Part shown: piece by piece, positions 11,893 to 24,347 of the stretch | Position numbering within the stretch: position 1 is the first letter of the stretch | Layout of the letters: every line of letters starts with the position of its first letter | NCBI RefSeq assembly: GCF_025766255.1 | Contig: NW_026516713.1 | Location: 1 to 64,000, forward strand | Direction of reading: 5' to 3' | DNA from: Zychaea mexicana | Taxonomy: Eukaryota; Mucoromycota; Mucoromycetes; Mucorales; Lichtheimiaceae | DNA: 64,000 bases | The notes under the pieces: model-generated | Seen by the model: only the letters and a program-made list of their open reading frames with translations | Databases searched by the model: none | Told to the model about the DNA's origin: nothing | Translations under genes and position numbers: made by a program

Positions 11893-14833
11893 AAAGTCTG
11901 CCTTCAGGAGCTCGATGGCTGCTCGGATGCGGCCAGCGGTCTGTTGGATAGCTTGTCCGATTTCTTCGGTATCTCCGGACTCCAAGGCCTCTGAGAGAGC
12001 CGGGAACACTTGCGACTGATACCCGGTCAGTATATGCGGGGCATAGAGAATATGCTTAAACCAAGGGCGACCCTTCAATCCTTCAGGATCAATAAACCCT
12101 CGCTCGAAATGCGTGAGACGTTCGTTGGCAACTCGCATACGTTTGGAAAGGACACTGGGAAGGTCTGAATCGGTGGAGTTACTGAATTCTTCCTCCAAAC
12201 GTTCTACAAGGCGGCCTCGTCGTCGTTCGAATCGGCGTGTTGCTTTGGTAAGCTTCTTGAGCGACTTGAGGAACGGCTTGTAAGGACCACCGAATGTTTC
12301 ATAGATTGGCAGTTTCTCGGCGTACTCTTTGATCTCTGCAGAGTAGTCGCCAGGGTACAGAGGTAGAACCGGATCATCCGACAGACGCAGAGTTAAAAGG
12401 CCCCAGATCTTGACAAGCGTTTCGTGATACTTGAACGTTGGATCACCAAACTTTTCCATCCAATGGAAACTGACAGATAGTCCAATTTCAGTCATAACAT
12501 CCCCCCCCTTGCACGTTTCTAATCTCTGCTGTACCTGTCATAATTGCTGTGATAAACACCATAGTCGCCTTCAAACCGAAAGTCGACGCTGCTGATGCCA
12601 ACATGGCTGATGAACGCAACGAAATCAGATCCCGACCCAAGCTGTCCCACAGCAGGCGTATCTGCATTTGTCAATTGTCTCCAAGCCTCATAGACACTGC
12701 CACCGTTGGATCGTGGATCCTCAACTTGGCTTGTCACGTCGTACAGTACTTGCCTGAGGGACGGGCAAGCTTTAGCCATGAAGTTGGGACCGCTGACACC
12801 CATATCAACGTTTACATACACAGACGCATGTTCGTTGAGCCAATCACGATGATCTTCTACCCACTCGGTGGATCCAACCTTTCCAAGCAAAGTTAGTACT
12901 GAAATCTGTATGGTGTGTACTGACAAACAATCGATGTTGCTTTACCATTCCGTACTCCTCTGCATCAAAAGAAACGATGATAATGGTTCGGCGCGGCTTC
13001 CATCCTTTCTTCAGGAGGGCACCCAAGGTGCGGACTAATTCAAGCTGTTAAAAAATGATACATTAGCTACCCAGCAACATTAAGCAGTGAATTTGTTTGA
13101 GCTACCATAGCGGCTGAGCCAGACGATGGATCCACAGCGCCGTACACCCATGCGTCACGATGGTTTCCTATAGAACAATAGCAAATGTAACAATTAGCGT
13201 GCATGCATGCATGTTGCAAACATACACGTGTAAAAGCAAGGAGCATCTAGACTCACCAAGAATTACCGCGTGCTCCGGTTCCTCAGCTCCCTCTATTCGG
13301 CCAACGACATTCCAAATAGGTGCAGTGTGATCGTCGACAATGTTTGCCAAGTAAACATTTCCCTCGCTGGGTCCACTGCAGTATTCAATTTGATCCAGAC
13401 CTCCAGCCCAATCTTCGCCTTCACAAACGCCATGGTTTTGAGTTGCACGCAACAGTGGCAAAGCATCTTGATACGATAACGGTAGTGAAGGAATCTGGGG
13501 TAAACCTGGGGAGTCGTCGCGGTTGAGTCTCTCAGCATGTTCGGTTGCAGCCCAACCCGGTGTTAATGGATCCCCCGTGAGTAGAGATGCATATTGAACG
13601 GATCCTCGCTGTACAGAAGAAGGTGACCGCCTTTCAAAGCGGGTAATATCAGTGACATTCAAGCGGCCCAGTAAATTATTCTTGCAGAGCAAAAAGCAAT
13701 GTACATACCATGGTCCTCCTGGATAAGATAAAGCTGGATTGTTATGATTCTCCTTGCCAACCGGTCCATCGTCTATCGGGTCCGAGTAAATCAAAGCACC
13801 GATACATCCAAATTGTTCTGCTGCCCGTACTTTCAAGCCACGGAAAGCACCTCCATAACGCATCAAAGCGATTGTTCCTTTAAGATTGACGCCTCTGTCA
13901 ACGAGGAACTGGAAATCCTCCACACGACCATAATTGGCATAAACTACGGGCCCTAGCGCGGTTCCGTTTTTGGAATAGCCTAACAAACAACACATAAAAG
14001 CACGCTGAGCTTCACTCTAAAAATATATGCAGATGAGCAAGGGGCGTACCATGAAACGTTGGTACTGCATCGGGATCAAAACTGGTCTTGTCTTCCTCAA
14101 CCACGTCTTCTTTAAGTGAAGCCTTGTAGCGCAGCTCTTCAGGACCGGATACAATGGCCAACTGTCGATCAATCGGATAGTTAAGCAATGGATAGTAGGT
14201 TTCAATCTTTGTGTCGCTAATGCCAAATTCAATAAACTTGTCTCTCGTCCATTCAGCTTGGCGTTTGTCTGCTTCCGAGCCGGCAAGATGGGCTTCAGAA
14301 GTGTAGGTGCGGAGGAACTCGCGTACTGAAATGCTTGATGGTACATCAATGATAACCTTTTCAGGATCGGTAAACCTCGGTGCTAAACGTCCGATATGAA
14401 TATCGTCATACACTTTTTCCCTCCCGTATCATGGATCGCTGTGTTTACTGCACTCATCAAAAAAGGATAATTCATTTGGATTTCGCATACCTCTGTGCTT
14501 CTTTTCACCGCCACTGTGCATGATAGTATATGCTATGAGACCTCCAATGATAAAAAGAGTCCCAACAATAGCGGCAACTGTAACGATGACCTTGCGCCGG
14601 GTTTTTCGTGGAAGCTCCAAGGTTCCTTTTCCACGGTTAATTAGCGGTGCATACTCGCCTTTCGATGATCCGACAGCTTCAAGTATCCATTTCATTGCTG
14701 GCTCAAGAAACGGTGGCACGTTTTTGTTGGGCCTTTGGGGTGGAGACGATGAAGATGATGATGACGGCCCTTCTTGACTTTGTTCCAAATCTCCATCGTT
14801 TTGATGTTTAGTCGATGAATAGTCTTGCGGCAT
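11836..14833 (-). CDS. M28 transferrin-receptor-like/glutamate carboxypeptidase
   Basis: Type II membrane zinc peptidase of the PSMA/transferrin-receptor family (fungal Vps70 and Tre1/Tre2 relatives). Order: a cytosolic N-terminus with a Ser run, one transmembrane helix ([20 protein letters not shown]), PA domain ([33 protein letters not shown]), peptidase domain, then a C-terminal dimerisation domain ([19 protein letters not shown]). The metal ligands look complete: NHRDAW (His, Asp), DAEEYG (Glu), YVNVDMG (Asp) and [10 protein letters not shown] (His). It may therefore be an active peptidase, unlike the transferrin receptor. Several introns interrupt it. The start at 14833 (MPQDYSS) gives a short cytosolic tail; the in-frame ATG at 14908 is less likely. 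The protein ends in a nearly pure Asp tail encoded by a trinucleotide repeat. It converges with IF3. Confidence 0.9.
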
Positions 14834-16267
14834 ACTATATGTGTGTGCAGCAAAAATGTATTCAAAGCTAAAGGAAATAAAAGAGAGAATATGGCCTTTT
14901 ATACCCAAGAAAAAGGCTGTCCCGTTTTAGTGTAACAGCTGCATCTCCACGCGCCGATAAGCAGAGCCAGGGGGACTGTTATCCTGTAGAGAGCAGGTCA
15001 ACACATCATTTTGGGAACAATGTAAATATTTTGGTACGAAGCACATTTTAGATCATCGACTAAAATAACGCCCAACTGGCGACGGCAGCAACGACAACAA
15101 CAACAAACTTTGCAGAAACCTTGGGTCTATGCGCGTGAGAATACTATAAGGAGCTGGTTTATTTGTTTGATTTCCCCATTACGCAATGTCGCTGGTCCTT
15201 TCTTCCCCTAATGAAGAGAAAGGAGATGAAGATAACGCACAAATTTAAAGCTCGGTTTGATGCTAGCCACAACCACTGACAATAATATCATATGTAACCA
15301 CCGATGGTGAATCTGTACATACACAGACATGCACCGCACGTCGTCTATAGCTCGCGGGCCCATTTTCGTGAATCGCAGCATAGCTTTTTTGTTTGGTTCT
15401 GGGAACCTGTTTGGAAATTTCTATTTAGCCAAGTCTCTTCGTTCTTCTTCCACCAAGTCCTTGCAGCTGATCATAGATAGCAACGTCATACATGAAGCTA
15501 CATTTAACATTCTACTCTAGAATTTGCTGGACCCACCCCCATTTTTCTTGCTTGGCAACTAATTGGTCAGGATGGACCGAGACTCGGGCGTTCTACAAAC
15601 TCTGGAGGATCAAAACCTCGTTAAATTAAATATCGCTTTAGTGAAACCAACATGGCAATTCTCTCAGAGCTCATCGCATCACGACACATTGGTTTCTGTG
15701 GACAGCGACATAAACTTTTGGCCACGTTTTATTAGCTCTATCATATATACGGGGACGTGTACCAGTGACAAATGTCAAGTAAGCTATTCGCAAAAAGAAA
15801 TCTTATTAATAAAAGATTTCATGATACAACGGAATAGATATACTACAGTGATATGCTACGAATGGCCATACATTGAACAGATACGTATCATCATTTTACA
15901 GTAGTGTGTGCATACGAGGGTGCTAATCCTATTTACTGGTGGTTGTGGTGCAAATATTGAAAGTATGCGTCCTTGCAGTTACGTCTTCTTCTTATACAGC
16001 CTGAATCTGTAATTCCAATTCCTCGTATCGGTATTGCTTTTCGCTACTTTTTATGCTTCTATATGTGAAATGAGTCTTACGACGACAACAACTTCTAGCA
16101 AAGCTATGGAAATTGCAGCGTATCCATTTAAGCGGCGTCAAAGGCTTGCGGTCCCAAATTTCATTCCAACACACTGCATGCTTCTTGTTGATTACAGTGA
16201 ACATACACATCTGTTTTAGTAGCAGTAATATTATAGAAAAAGTATAGAAGCAATTTCAGTCTACCGT
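14834..16267. other. Intergenic, no gene supported
   Basis: About 1.4 kb. The promoter of the M28 gene lies at its left end. Open frames at 15563-15904 (+) and 15992-16210 (-) have no recognisable motif, and neither has convincing splice partners, so neither is called. Confidence 0.5.
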
Positions 16268-17572
16268 TTATTTTCTATGCGTTCGACCCTTTCTTCTAGC
16301 GGCTACACTTACCACTACCGCCATTATAACACCGAGCCCACTACTGGCGGTTACCATGAATATGATGCATTGTTGATAAATGACTGCATCAGTCATTGGT
16401 TTACCAGCCAAAATCAACCCGACCATAGTCCCTGGGATATTAATCATGCCCATAACACTGAGCTGCATAATCACTGGGAGCATGGATAGTCGTATCACCT
16501 CGGTAGCAAATGGCTTAATGGCTTCGTACCGAGTCGCACCAAAAGCGAGTCTGGTCTCCAAGATGGGTCCATAGATACTTCGTCGATTTAGAAAAGAAAC
16601 TAACAGGCGTAGACGTTGCTTTACTCGTTCCTCGCAAAAATAGATAAAAAGATACTCTGGGACTTACTTTATATTATCAAGACATTGGCGTGTAGTCATC
16701 GCTATGCTGTTCATCGACTTGCCAAGCAACATCCCAAGAATTGGTATAAATTTCGAAGGCTCCCAGAAAGGCACTTGTCGTAATGCAAAGATGGACCCCA
16801 AAACGGCGATTGTTACATTACTGATGAATAAGATCATCACAGTGATGATAAACTGCTTCATGTAGTCATCATATTATGCACCATGAACATGGCGTTAGAG
16901 TTCATCAAATACATCGCATAATAGCGTACTCTGTATTTATTGACGTACTTACAAAATGACGGATTACTTTCTTGGGCTGTATGAAACATAGTTCTAACCC
17001 TCCCAAAAGCACAAGCACCACTAAAATACGAGATCAGTAATACAAGCATGGCTGAAAGTTAGTTTAAAAAGACCACTTATCTGGCACTCATCTACATTTT
17101 TCTCATCAATCAATGGAGGATATGTAGTAACATACATGCCATGAGCATTACATAAAAAATGCTTCCTGAATACATCACACCATCCAAAACAAGTCCCTGT
17201 ATAAAGATATTTGAGAATATCACCCTTATTAATATCATGTTCACCGTGTCTTATACTGTTCTTGGGAGTCAACGACAACCAAGCCGTACTTTGTATGGAT
17301 CCTTACCATCACTGTTAATTGTACAAGACATCTAATTGACGATATTATAATAGGCAACTCTAACCGAGTACCCATACTCAAACTAACTACCACTACATAC
17401 ATGGTTTTGATTATGTCATCTTTCTATAATCAAATGTTTTCTTCCCTTCTTTCTACGTACCAGATATTAATATGAGCGACCAAGATATTCCTACGTCTAG
17501 CCAGCTGACAAGAGACTGCTCACTTAGGTCTGTAATCTCATCACCTATGCTGTTGTTGGAGCTCTCGAACAT
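16268..17572 (-). CDS. UPF0014/FetB-like membrane protein
   Basis: Polytopic membrane protein of the UPF0014 family, which includes bacterial FetB (permease half of an iron export ABC system) and plant STAR2/ALS3 (aluminium tolerance). At least six exons join in frame: MFESSNNSIGDEI...GISWSLILI, then SLSMGTRLELPIIISSIRC with LVQLTVM, GLVLDGVMYSGSIFYVMLM, LVLLISYFSGACAFGRVRT, FALRQVPFWEPSKFIPILG with MLLGKSMNSIAMTTRQ, and ETRLAFGATRYEAIKP with the final IPGTMVGLILAGKPMTDAVI. The stretch from FIPILGMLLG to ETRLAFGATR is the family signature. About seven membrane segments are expected. No ABC ATPase partner is encoded in the window. Exon borders near 16580 and 16855 are inferred. Confidence 0.82.
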
Positions 17573-18879
17573 TGTGAAATTGAAAAGGAAAAGAAATCGG
17601 CAAAAATACAATGTGCAAACGTGATCGAGTGTGGCTTCATAAACAGTTGCGCTCTGATGATTGACAATCGCAATCATTCATACCGTTATTAGAAGCGAGG
17701 AGGCTATCGGGAAAAAGGAAGCAAAATACTGTATCGTTGGATCAGAAAACGGTATTATTGGATAAGCAGCTATCAATTTTGTTAATATTATCATTAGCTT
17801 CGCTCACTCAAGGGCGGAACTTTGTATACGAAAAAAAAGGAGGATAATGATTTATCATTCATGGCGTTTGGTACATGGCCCCATTCTGTATTTCCCAGCA
17901 TTCTCCTGAGTCCGTCACCGACTAGTCAAATGGCGTATGTATTGGCTTCCCTCAATCCACTTAAGGGATTGTCGTTGTGGGGCCAAGAAATATATAGAAA
18001 ACCATTCCCCTAGCTGCCCATTGCTACTGCCGAAGCCTAAAGAACTCACGGATCCATTTGCCCAGATACTAGACCTCCTACCTAACAATCAGACGGTCCA
18101 CCACATCATGAACCAAATTCCGCGCTCTGATACCGGCTTATCTTGTGGCAAATGGCCTGGCAGCACTAACCCGTGTCCTAATGGAGATTAAGGGCTTAAG
18201 CCACCCAGTTGGTAGCTACAACGACGACGACGACGAAGAACCAGCTTCAGAAATTCTGCGCTCATTTAGTCTTCCACAATAAACATAAATTTTAAAATGT
18301 TCATAAAACAATGCATAGATATCACGTAGCAAAGACATCTGTATGAGCAGATGGATAAACACTGCTATGTTTTTATCGAAGAAGTGGTAATTATACGCAA
18401 TCGACCATTTCTTCCCATCTTGTATATGAATGGATGATAATGTCACAAGTTCTACAGAGGAAGCATCTTTTTCTAATACATTTTTGTTTAAGCATAAGCA
18501 AAAGCGGGACACCGATGACAGCTTTTTGAGAATCAAACTGAGTGCCTTCGTGGGTGTTGACGATTCAAGTTTAGCAGCTTGATGCGGTATTCATCGTTGA
18601 TACAGTCAATTAAGTCTATAAAAATTCATACCTTAAACCTTTCCCTAAAACTGCCTTCATAAATGCAAGTTGTTATAATGCTGTTTATTCCAGAATTAAG
18701 AAAACCGTTGATCAATCAATAAATATTTAAACAGACAGTTTTTGAACCAGCTGTTATGAGGTTTAAGGTCCATGAATACTTACGTCATTTGTATATGTCT
18801 GATACGAGACAACGAGAAGCTCGGTCAAGTAGAAACACCGCTTGAGTATAACTTAGTAATTGAAGATATTGATATTTAT
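17573..18879. other. Intergenic with unassigned open frames
   Basis: About 1.3 kb. It contains a locally GC-richer segment (about 17870-18200) with open frames of 63-84 codons on the plus strand, and a minus-strand open frame at 18216-18590 of about 120 codons ending in a Ser run made by a GAC/GTC triplet repeat near 18221-18235. None matches a family I recognise. Each could be an old gene fragment or chance. Confidence 0.4.
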
Positions 18880-20127
18880 TTATTCTCTTAACAATCTGAA
18901 AAAATCAGCTACAAGGTATAGTGATCCACATAACACAATGCATGAAGAGGGTGATTTGAGCGGCAGGGTTTGTAAGCATGATAATAAGTCATTAAATGCT
19001 TGAGTATGACTGACTAAATTGGAAGCAGCGGTTTCGATTTCCGAGGGTGGCACACTTTGGATCCAGGGCATCCCGACGGGTTGGGAAAACGGTACAGCAA
19101 AGAGAGTATCCTGGGGTCGTAACAAAATTTGCAGCATTTCGTCAATGTTCTTTCCAGAAGTTACACCAATAACCCAAACAACAGTCTGTGGATTAAGACT
19201 ATCGACATATTTTCGTAACGCGCGTGTAGCAGGAGGGTTATGCGCACCGTCCACCAGGATTGACGGCAACTTGATACCCTTGACTACACCGGATGGAATA
19301 TGTTCGAGTCTGCCGGGCCATCGTGTGCGGGCCACACCTTCTTTTAATTGCTCGTCGGTAAATTGAACATCGCCTGTCTCTCGTAACCAAGTAAGCGCAG
19401 TAATTGCTGTCGCAGAGTTAGCCCGCTGATAATCGCCACGCAATGGAACTGTGTATCGATATAGGTGTTCATCCAAATCGAGCCGAAAAGCACCATCAGC
19501 GCCATCGCGTTCAGCCTCCTTGGCCAACTTGTACGGCGCGCCCACCCTGTGAGCTTCGTCAATCAGAGTTTCGACCACATTAGGTTCCTCTTGAGGTGCA
19601 AGTACGGCACGACAGCCACTTTTCATGATTCCTGCCTTTGCTTTTGCAATAGATTCAATTGTTCCACCAAGAATAGCTGCATGATCCAAACCAATAGCCG
19701 TGATAATCGTTATCTTGGGCTGTTTAAATACGTTTGTCGCATCCAGTGTGCCACCCAGCCCGACTTCTATAACAATCCAGTCGAGCTTGTGCTCCGAGAA
19801 AATGCAAAGAGCTGCTGCAACTAATTGTTCGAAAGGCGAAGCTGAAAGCTGATGTTCCTTGTTGACGTGTTCGACATGAGCACATGTACGTTCATACTCG
19901 GTTTTTGAAACTGGACCATCGTTGACGTGTATACTGTCGTGGGGCTCGAGTAAATGAGGAGAGTTGAATCGACCGACGGTCAAGCCAAGCTGACGTAAGA
20001 CGGAGGCTGTGTATGCACACACTGAGCCTTTGCCATTAGTGCCTGCAACATGAATTGCCTGTAGTTGATCTTGGGGATCGCCAAGCGCTTTCAGCAGAGA
20101 TTGTATTCGTTCAAGTCCTAGATCCAT
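18880..20127 (-). CDS. FOL3: Dihydrofolate synthase / folylpolyglutamate synthase
   Basis: Mur-ligase-fold enzyme that adds glutamate to dihydropteroate (dihydrofolate synthase) in folate biosynthesis. One uninterrupted 415-residue exon. Visible motifs: P-loop AGTNGKGS at about residues 28-35, FNSPHLLEPHDSI, the ATP/Mg segment EVGLGGTLDATNVF, AIGLDHAAILG, the carbamylated-Lys region IAKAKAGIMK, RWPGRLE and DGAHNP. The short length and absence of a targeting sequence favour a Fol3-like cytosolic dihydrofolate synthase over the longer Met7-type polyglutamate synthase; this is inferred. It lacks introns, unlike most neighbours. It is divergent from the primase gene with 143 bp between starts. 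Confidence 0.92.
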   Translation of the reverse strand: MDLGLERIQSLLKALGDPQDQLQAIHVAGTNGKGSVCAYTASVLRQLGLTVGRFNSPHLLEPHDSIHVNDGPVSKTEYERTCAHVEHVNKEHQLSASPFEQLVAAALCIFSEHKLDWIVIEVGLGGTLDATNVFKQPKITIITAIGLDHAAILGGTIESIAKAKAGIMKSGCRAVLAPQEEPNVVETLIDEAHRVGAPYKLAKEAERDGADGAFRLDLDEHLYRYTVPLRGDYQRANSATAITALTWLRETGDVQFTDEQLKEGVARTRWPGRLEHIPSGVVKGIKLPSILVDGAHNPPATRALRKYVDSLNPQTVVWVIGVTSGKNIDEMLQILLRPQDTLFAVPFSQPVGMPWIQSVPPSEIETAASNLVSHTQAFNDLLSCLQTLPLKSPSSCIVLCGSLYLVADFFRLLRE

Positions 20128-20270
20128 GAGATAATTATTTTGCTCTGGCTGGCTGGGATTTCGGGATTGGTGTTCACTTTTCGCGTCTCACCGCGTCTTT
20201 CCACAAGCCGTGTCAACTCACCTCTCAACTTTAATTTCTATAAACGTTTTATCGCTATATTTCACAAAAC
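20128..20270. promoter_or_regulatory. Shared divergent promoter, dihydrofolate synthase / primase
   Basis: A 143-bp spacer between two start codons in opposite directions. An ACGCG-containing element (CGCGTCTCACCGCGTC, about 20181-20196) resembles MluI cell-cycle box or E2F-like sites, which would suit S-phase expression of primase. The element reading is inference. Confidence 0.4.
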
Positions 20271-22582
20271 ATGGCAGATCAGCAAAGTATGTCTTGAAAC
20301 ATTAAATCTATCAAAGGAGTACAGTACAAATTAACATTTTGCGTCATTCACTACAGTTAGCGAAGAACTCAAAGATGTTGACATGTCAATCTTTGACGAC
20401 GATATGGAAGACGACATTGATCACGTCGACGGTCACTTGGCCAATGTGCATTTGCAAACTCCTGAACGCCCACAATATCATAAGAAATTCATGTATGTTA
20501 GACCGAGAAAGAAAAGAAAAGCGGGGCTGTTGTTCTTGGTTTGGTTGGGTACCTGAGAGTTCCACGAAAACTGATCGTTAGTTTTGTTTGATAGACCGGC
20601 ATCGCGAGAAGACGATCAAGTTTTCTTGTTGAGACTATTTTACCAACGATTCTTTCCTTATAAAACCTATTTTAACTGGCTCAATTATGGACTAGGTGCG
20701 TCTCACGTACAAGCGAGTGTTATGTGAATGGTGGCAGAGGTTACCGATATGATAACTTTCATCGTGCAAACTTTTGCTCTTTCTATTAGATATAAGCAAC
20801 AACTTTACACACCGAGAATTCAGTTTTACGTTACCGTCCGACATCTATATCCGTTACAACTCGTTTGCTAATATCGATGCAATGAAGAAGGAGATCGAAC
20901 GTTTGCAACCTATTAAGATTGACATTGGTGCAGTGTATACAGTAAAGGTGAGAATGAAAGCTTTTTGTGTTTTTCCAAACGGTGGTTAGATCATCAGCTT
21001 ATGCATGTTGCGATATTAGCCAAAGGACAAGAAGACCGTGAATGAGAAAGTGTTTCGACCGCTGGAAAAAGAACTGGTATTTGATATCGATATGACCGAT
21101 TATGATGAAATTCGAACATGCTGCAGGTATGTGCTGTTGCAGTTATAAAGGGAGAAAGTCAGCAGAACCTTTAGTTGTTAATGTATTTGTGTGATTTACA
21201 GTGGTGGGGATATATGTCACAAGTGCTGGGAATTTATGACTATTGCCATCAAAGTGATCGACGTATCACTACGCGGTAAGTCCTAAATACCAATTGTGTG
21301 CATAGGCGATAAAAACATGAAAGAAAACTCATCCATGAAAATAGAGGACTTTGGTTTTAAGCACTTGCTTTGGGTATACTCGGGTCGTCGCGGTGTGCAT
21401 TGCTGGGTCTCCGATGAACGCGCGCGGAAACTAGACAACGAGAGCCGAAAAGCTATTGTTGGCTTTTTGGAGATCATCAAGGTATTTGGTGGTCAATCTG
21501 AACGGTGCCTGATTAAAAGTTTATCTAATAACACAAAAAAAAACACACACAGGGGGGTGCAGATACAGCACGAAAAGTCAAACTACCATCCACTTTACAT
21601 CCTTCACTTGCGTATGTCAACCGTGAATTTATGCTGTTTTAATCGTCGTGATCTCTAATCTTTGGAATCTATAGCCGATCATTGGAAATTGTCAAGCCAT
21701 ACTTTGGATCACTGGTATTGGATACACAAGGAGCATTGGATACACCGGAAAGCTGGAAAAAGGTGCTGGACTTCTTACCCGATGCAGGTGAGTACAAAAA
21801 ATGTGAATTAGGACAAATTTTGAGAGCTAGTGTGGTTAAATTGCTAAATTGTGCGTAGATATAAGGGAAGAGCTCGACACAATGTGGAACAGCGCACCGT
21901 CACGACGAGGTCACGATAAATGGAGTGATCTGAGAAAAGAACTTGAGCGCAAAAAGAAATTGGTATTTGTCTTTTCATATGTAGTCAAGCGCATATTGTG
22001 CTATTGCTTAACTCGCTGTTGTCAGGATCGAGATGTTCTTGCAAGAGACCTAATTTTCCAGTACACTTATCCACGACTCGATGACAAAGTCTCAGTACAA
22101 ATCAACCATTTGCTGAAGAGTCCTTTCTGTGTACATCCAAAAACTCGTATGTATGAAGTGAAATCGTATGTGCAGTTGCATTTTGCATGATATTAATGAA
22201 CTATTAGAGCGTGTATGTGTTCCGATCAAGCCAGAAATCTGTGAAAAGTTTGATCCATTAGCAGTACCGACACTCAGTCAGCTTTCTCAAGAGCTCAATG
22301 CGTATGATGCAAAGGAACATGGTGACATGGACCGTAAAATACCAGGTAAGATAATAATTTGTCATTAATATCACTTGAACTGTACCATTTACTGTCAAAA
22401 GCGTTAGACTACAAGAAAACGTCGCTACGCCCATATATTGAGACGTTCGAGAAGTTCGTCAATAGCCTAATTATTGAAAAACAAAGAGAGAAAAGAGGTA
22501 ATAAACAAATAAGGATTACTTACTTGCATTCAATTCACTAACGCGTCAAATAGATGATGCACAAACAAGCATGGAATTCTAA
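20271..22582 (+). CDS. PRI1: DNA primase small (catalytic) subunit
   Basis: Catalytic p48/p49 subunit of the Pol alpha-primase complex; makes the RNA primers for nuclear DNA replication. At least ten exons. The first holds 16 coding bases (MADQQ plus one base) and joins to [16 protein letters not shown] at 20357. Diagnostic pieces are [51 protein letters not shown] with the catalytic Asp pair, the zinc site made with [11 protein letters not shown], and [34 protein letters not shown] and [18 protein letters not shown] follow the yeast and human order. The last coding exon is short (DDAQTSMEF) and stops at 22582. It lies 169 bp upstream of CSN4 in the same direction. Confidence 0.93.
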
Positions 22583-22751
22583 TGAAACCATTGTAACAGA
22601 TATATCGATGATGAAAAACCACGTAATAAATAAAGAGCGTGATGTGTGTCTACTAGAGCTGAGTGATTTGGAACAGCGTACATTAAAAATCGCAGCACTC
22701 CCATTGAGCATTGATTGTGCTGAGCCCTCTTTATTTTAACTTGTTCGCCAC

Positions 22752-24347
22752 ATGGACGTTTCGAAACGCCTTAAAGATTGCACTGTTCAACCCCAACAAA
22801 AGGAAAAGCTCGACGGCTTCCGAAGCGTTCTTGACGACATTCTGTCGTCTACGCCCCTGGGACCCGATCAAATACAACACCTCAAGGATTACGTGGAATC
22901 CGCTTTGAACGAGCAAGTAGGATTAGTAGTGTCGCGCCAACTCTTAGGCGAATTCATCGATCTCTTCGACAACCGAATCGCCGACACTGAAATCCAAAAG
23001 CAGCTCTTGTCATTTGCGATTGACCAAGCGAACCCTCGAGCTGTCAGTTTCGAAGAGCAGGTAAAAGAGAGCTGGGCAATATAGAAGAAACGACGCGCGT
23101 CGTTACCGCGGTATATGATACAATACCAAAAGCCAAACCTAAGACACTATCAATATCTCAATAGCTCTCACGACTCAGAGAAAAGCTTGCTGGTGTGTAC
23201 GAAGCAGAAGAAGACTTCCTCGAGGCTGCCAAAGTTCTTCAATCCATCCAGCTTGATTCGGGACATCGGTAATACAAAAGATCCATACTCAAATAACAAG
23301 AGTAACGCAGAATTACTCATACAAAAGGTCGTATGATTTAGTGCCATTTCGGACGACTATAAGCTCCAAGTATATATTCGCATTGTACAGCTGCTCCTCG
23401 AAGTTGACGAACCTGTTCCCGCGGAAACGTACCTCAACCGTGCGGCATTACTGATACCAAACTCGACGGATTTCGTACTGGGCCTAAAGTTCAAGTTGTC
23501 CCAGGCACGCATTCTCGATGCAAAGCGCCGTTTCTTGGAAGCCGCATCAAAATACCATGAGCTCAGCTATGTTGCGCAACTCGATGAGGATGAACGTATA
23601 CAATGCTTGTAAGCTCTATATTTTTTTCTTTCTTTTGATGCGTGTGATGCGTAGACTTGTAGTGGGCCTGGCGAGATACTGATACAGGTTTTTTTTCCCT
23701 TGAACAGAACTGCTGCAGTTCAATGCGCGGTGTTGGCAGGGGCAGGTCCACAACGCTCTCGTACTCTAGCAACACTCTATAAGGACGAACGAACACATCA
23801 TCTCTCTTCATTTCCGGTACTCGAAAAGACATACATTGAACGTGTTATTCGACCCGAACAAGTTGCAGAGTTCTTTTCCACCCTTAAGCCTCACCATCGT
23901 GCAAAGCTCGGCGACGGTACCACCGTGCTCGACCGCGCTATTCGCGAACACAACTTGCTGTCTGCTTCTAAAATCTACAATAACATCACCTTTGACGAAT
24001 TGGCTTCTTTGCTCAACGTATCGAGTGACAAGGCCGAAGACATTGCATGCCAGATGATCACCGAGAACCGTATGGTCGGCAGCATAGATCAGTTGGAGCG
24101 CCTTATTTCGTTCGAGTCAGGTGGTGCAGCACACAACGAGCGTAATGCAGACTCAGCCATCACCATCGCAGCAGCAGCAGCCAATGGAACCCAACAAACG
24201 GATCATCGTATCGAGCCATCCATGCTGGAAATTTCGAAATGGGACTCGGCTATTCAAACACTTTGTCATGATGTGGATGCAGTGATTGCTGCTATCAACG
24301 AGAAATACCCTGAATATGTATCGAAGAACTTTGAAGCCATAGCTTAG
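22752..24347 (+). CDS. CSN4: COP9 signalosome subunit 4
   Basis: PCI-domain subunit of the COP9 signalosome, which removes Nedd8 from cullin-RING ligases in the nucleus and cytoplasm. Four exons join in frame: [13 protein letters not shown] to [23 protein letters not shown] to [26 protein letters not shown] to ERIQCL; then the last exon. TPR-like helices include [10 protein letters not shown] and the CSN4-like [22 protein letters not shown]. The PCI winged helix contains [20 protein letters not shown] and [18 protein letters not shown]. An Ala/Gly insertion (around [17 protein letters not shown]) precedes the C-terminal helix [20 protein letters not shown]. Rpn5/Rpn6 of the proteasome lid are distant relatives, but the match to CSN4 is better. 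An AATAAA-like signal lies near 24397. Confidence 0.92.

Noticed and set aside
15563..16210. Open frames in the gap before the UPF0014 gene
   Set aside because: No domain, no codon bias like the neighbours and no convincing splice partners.
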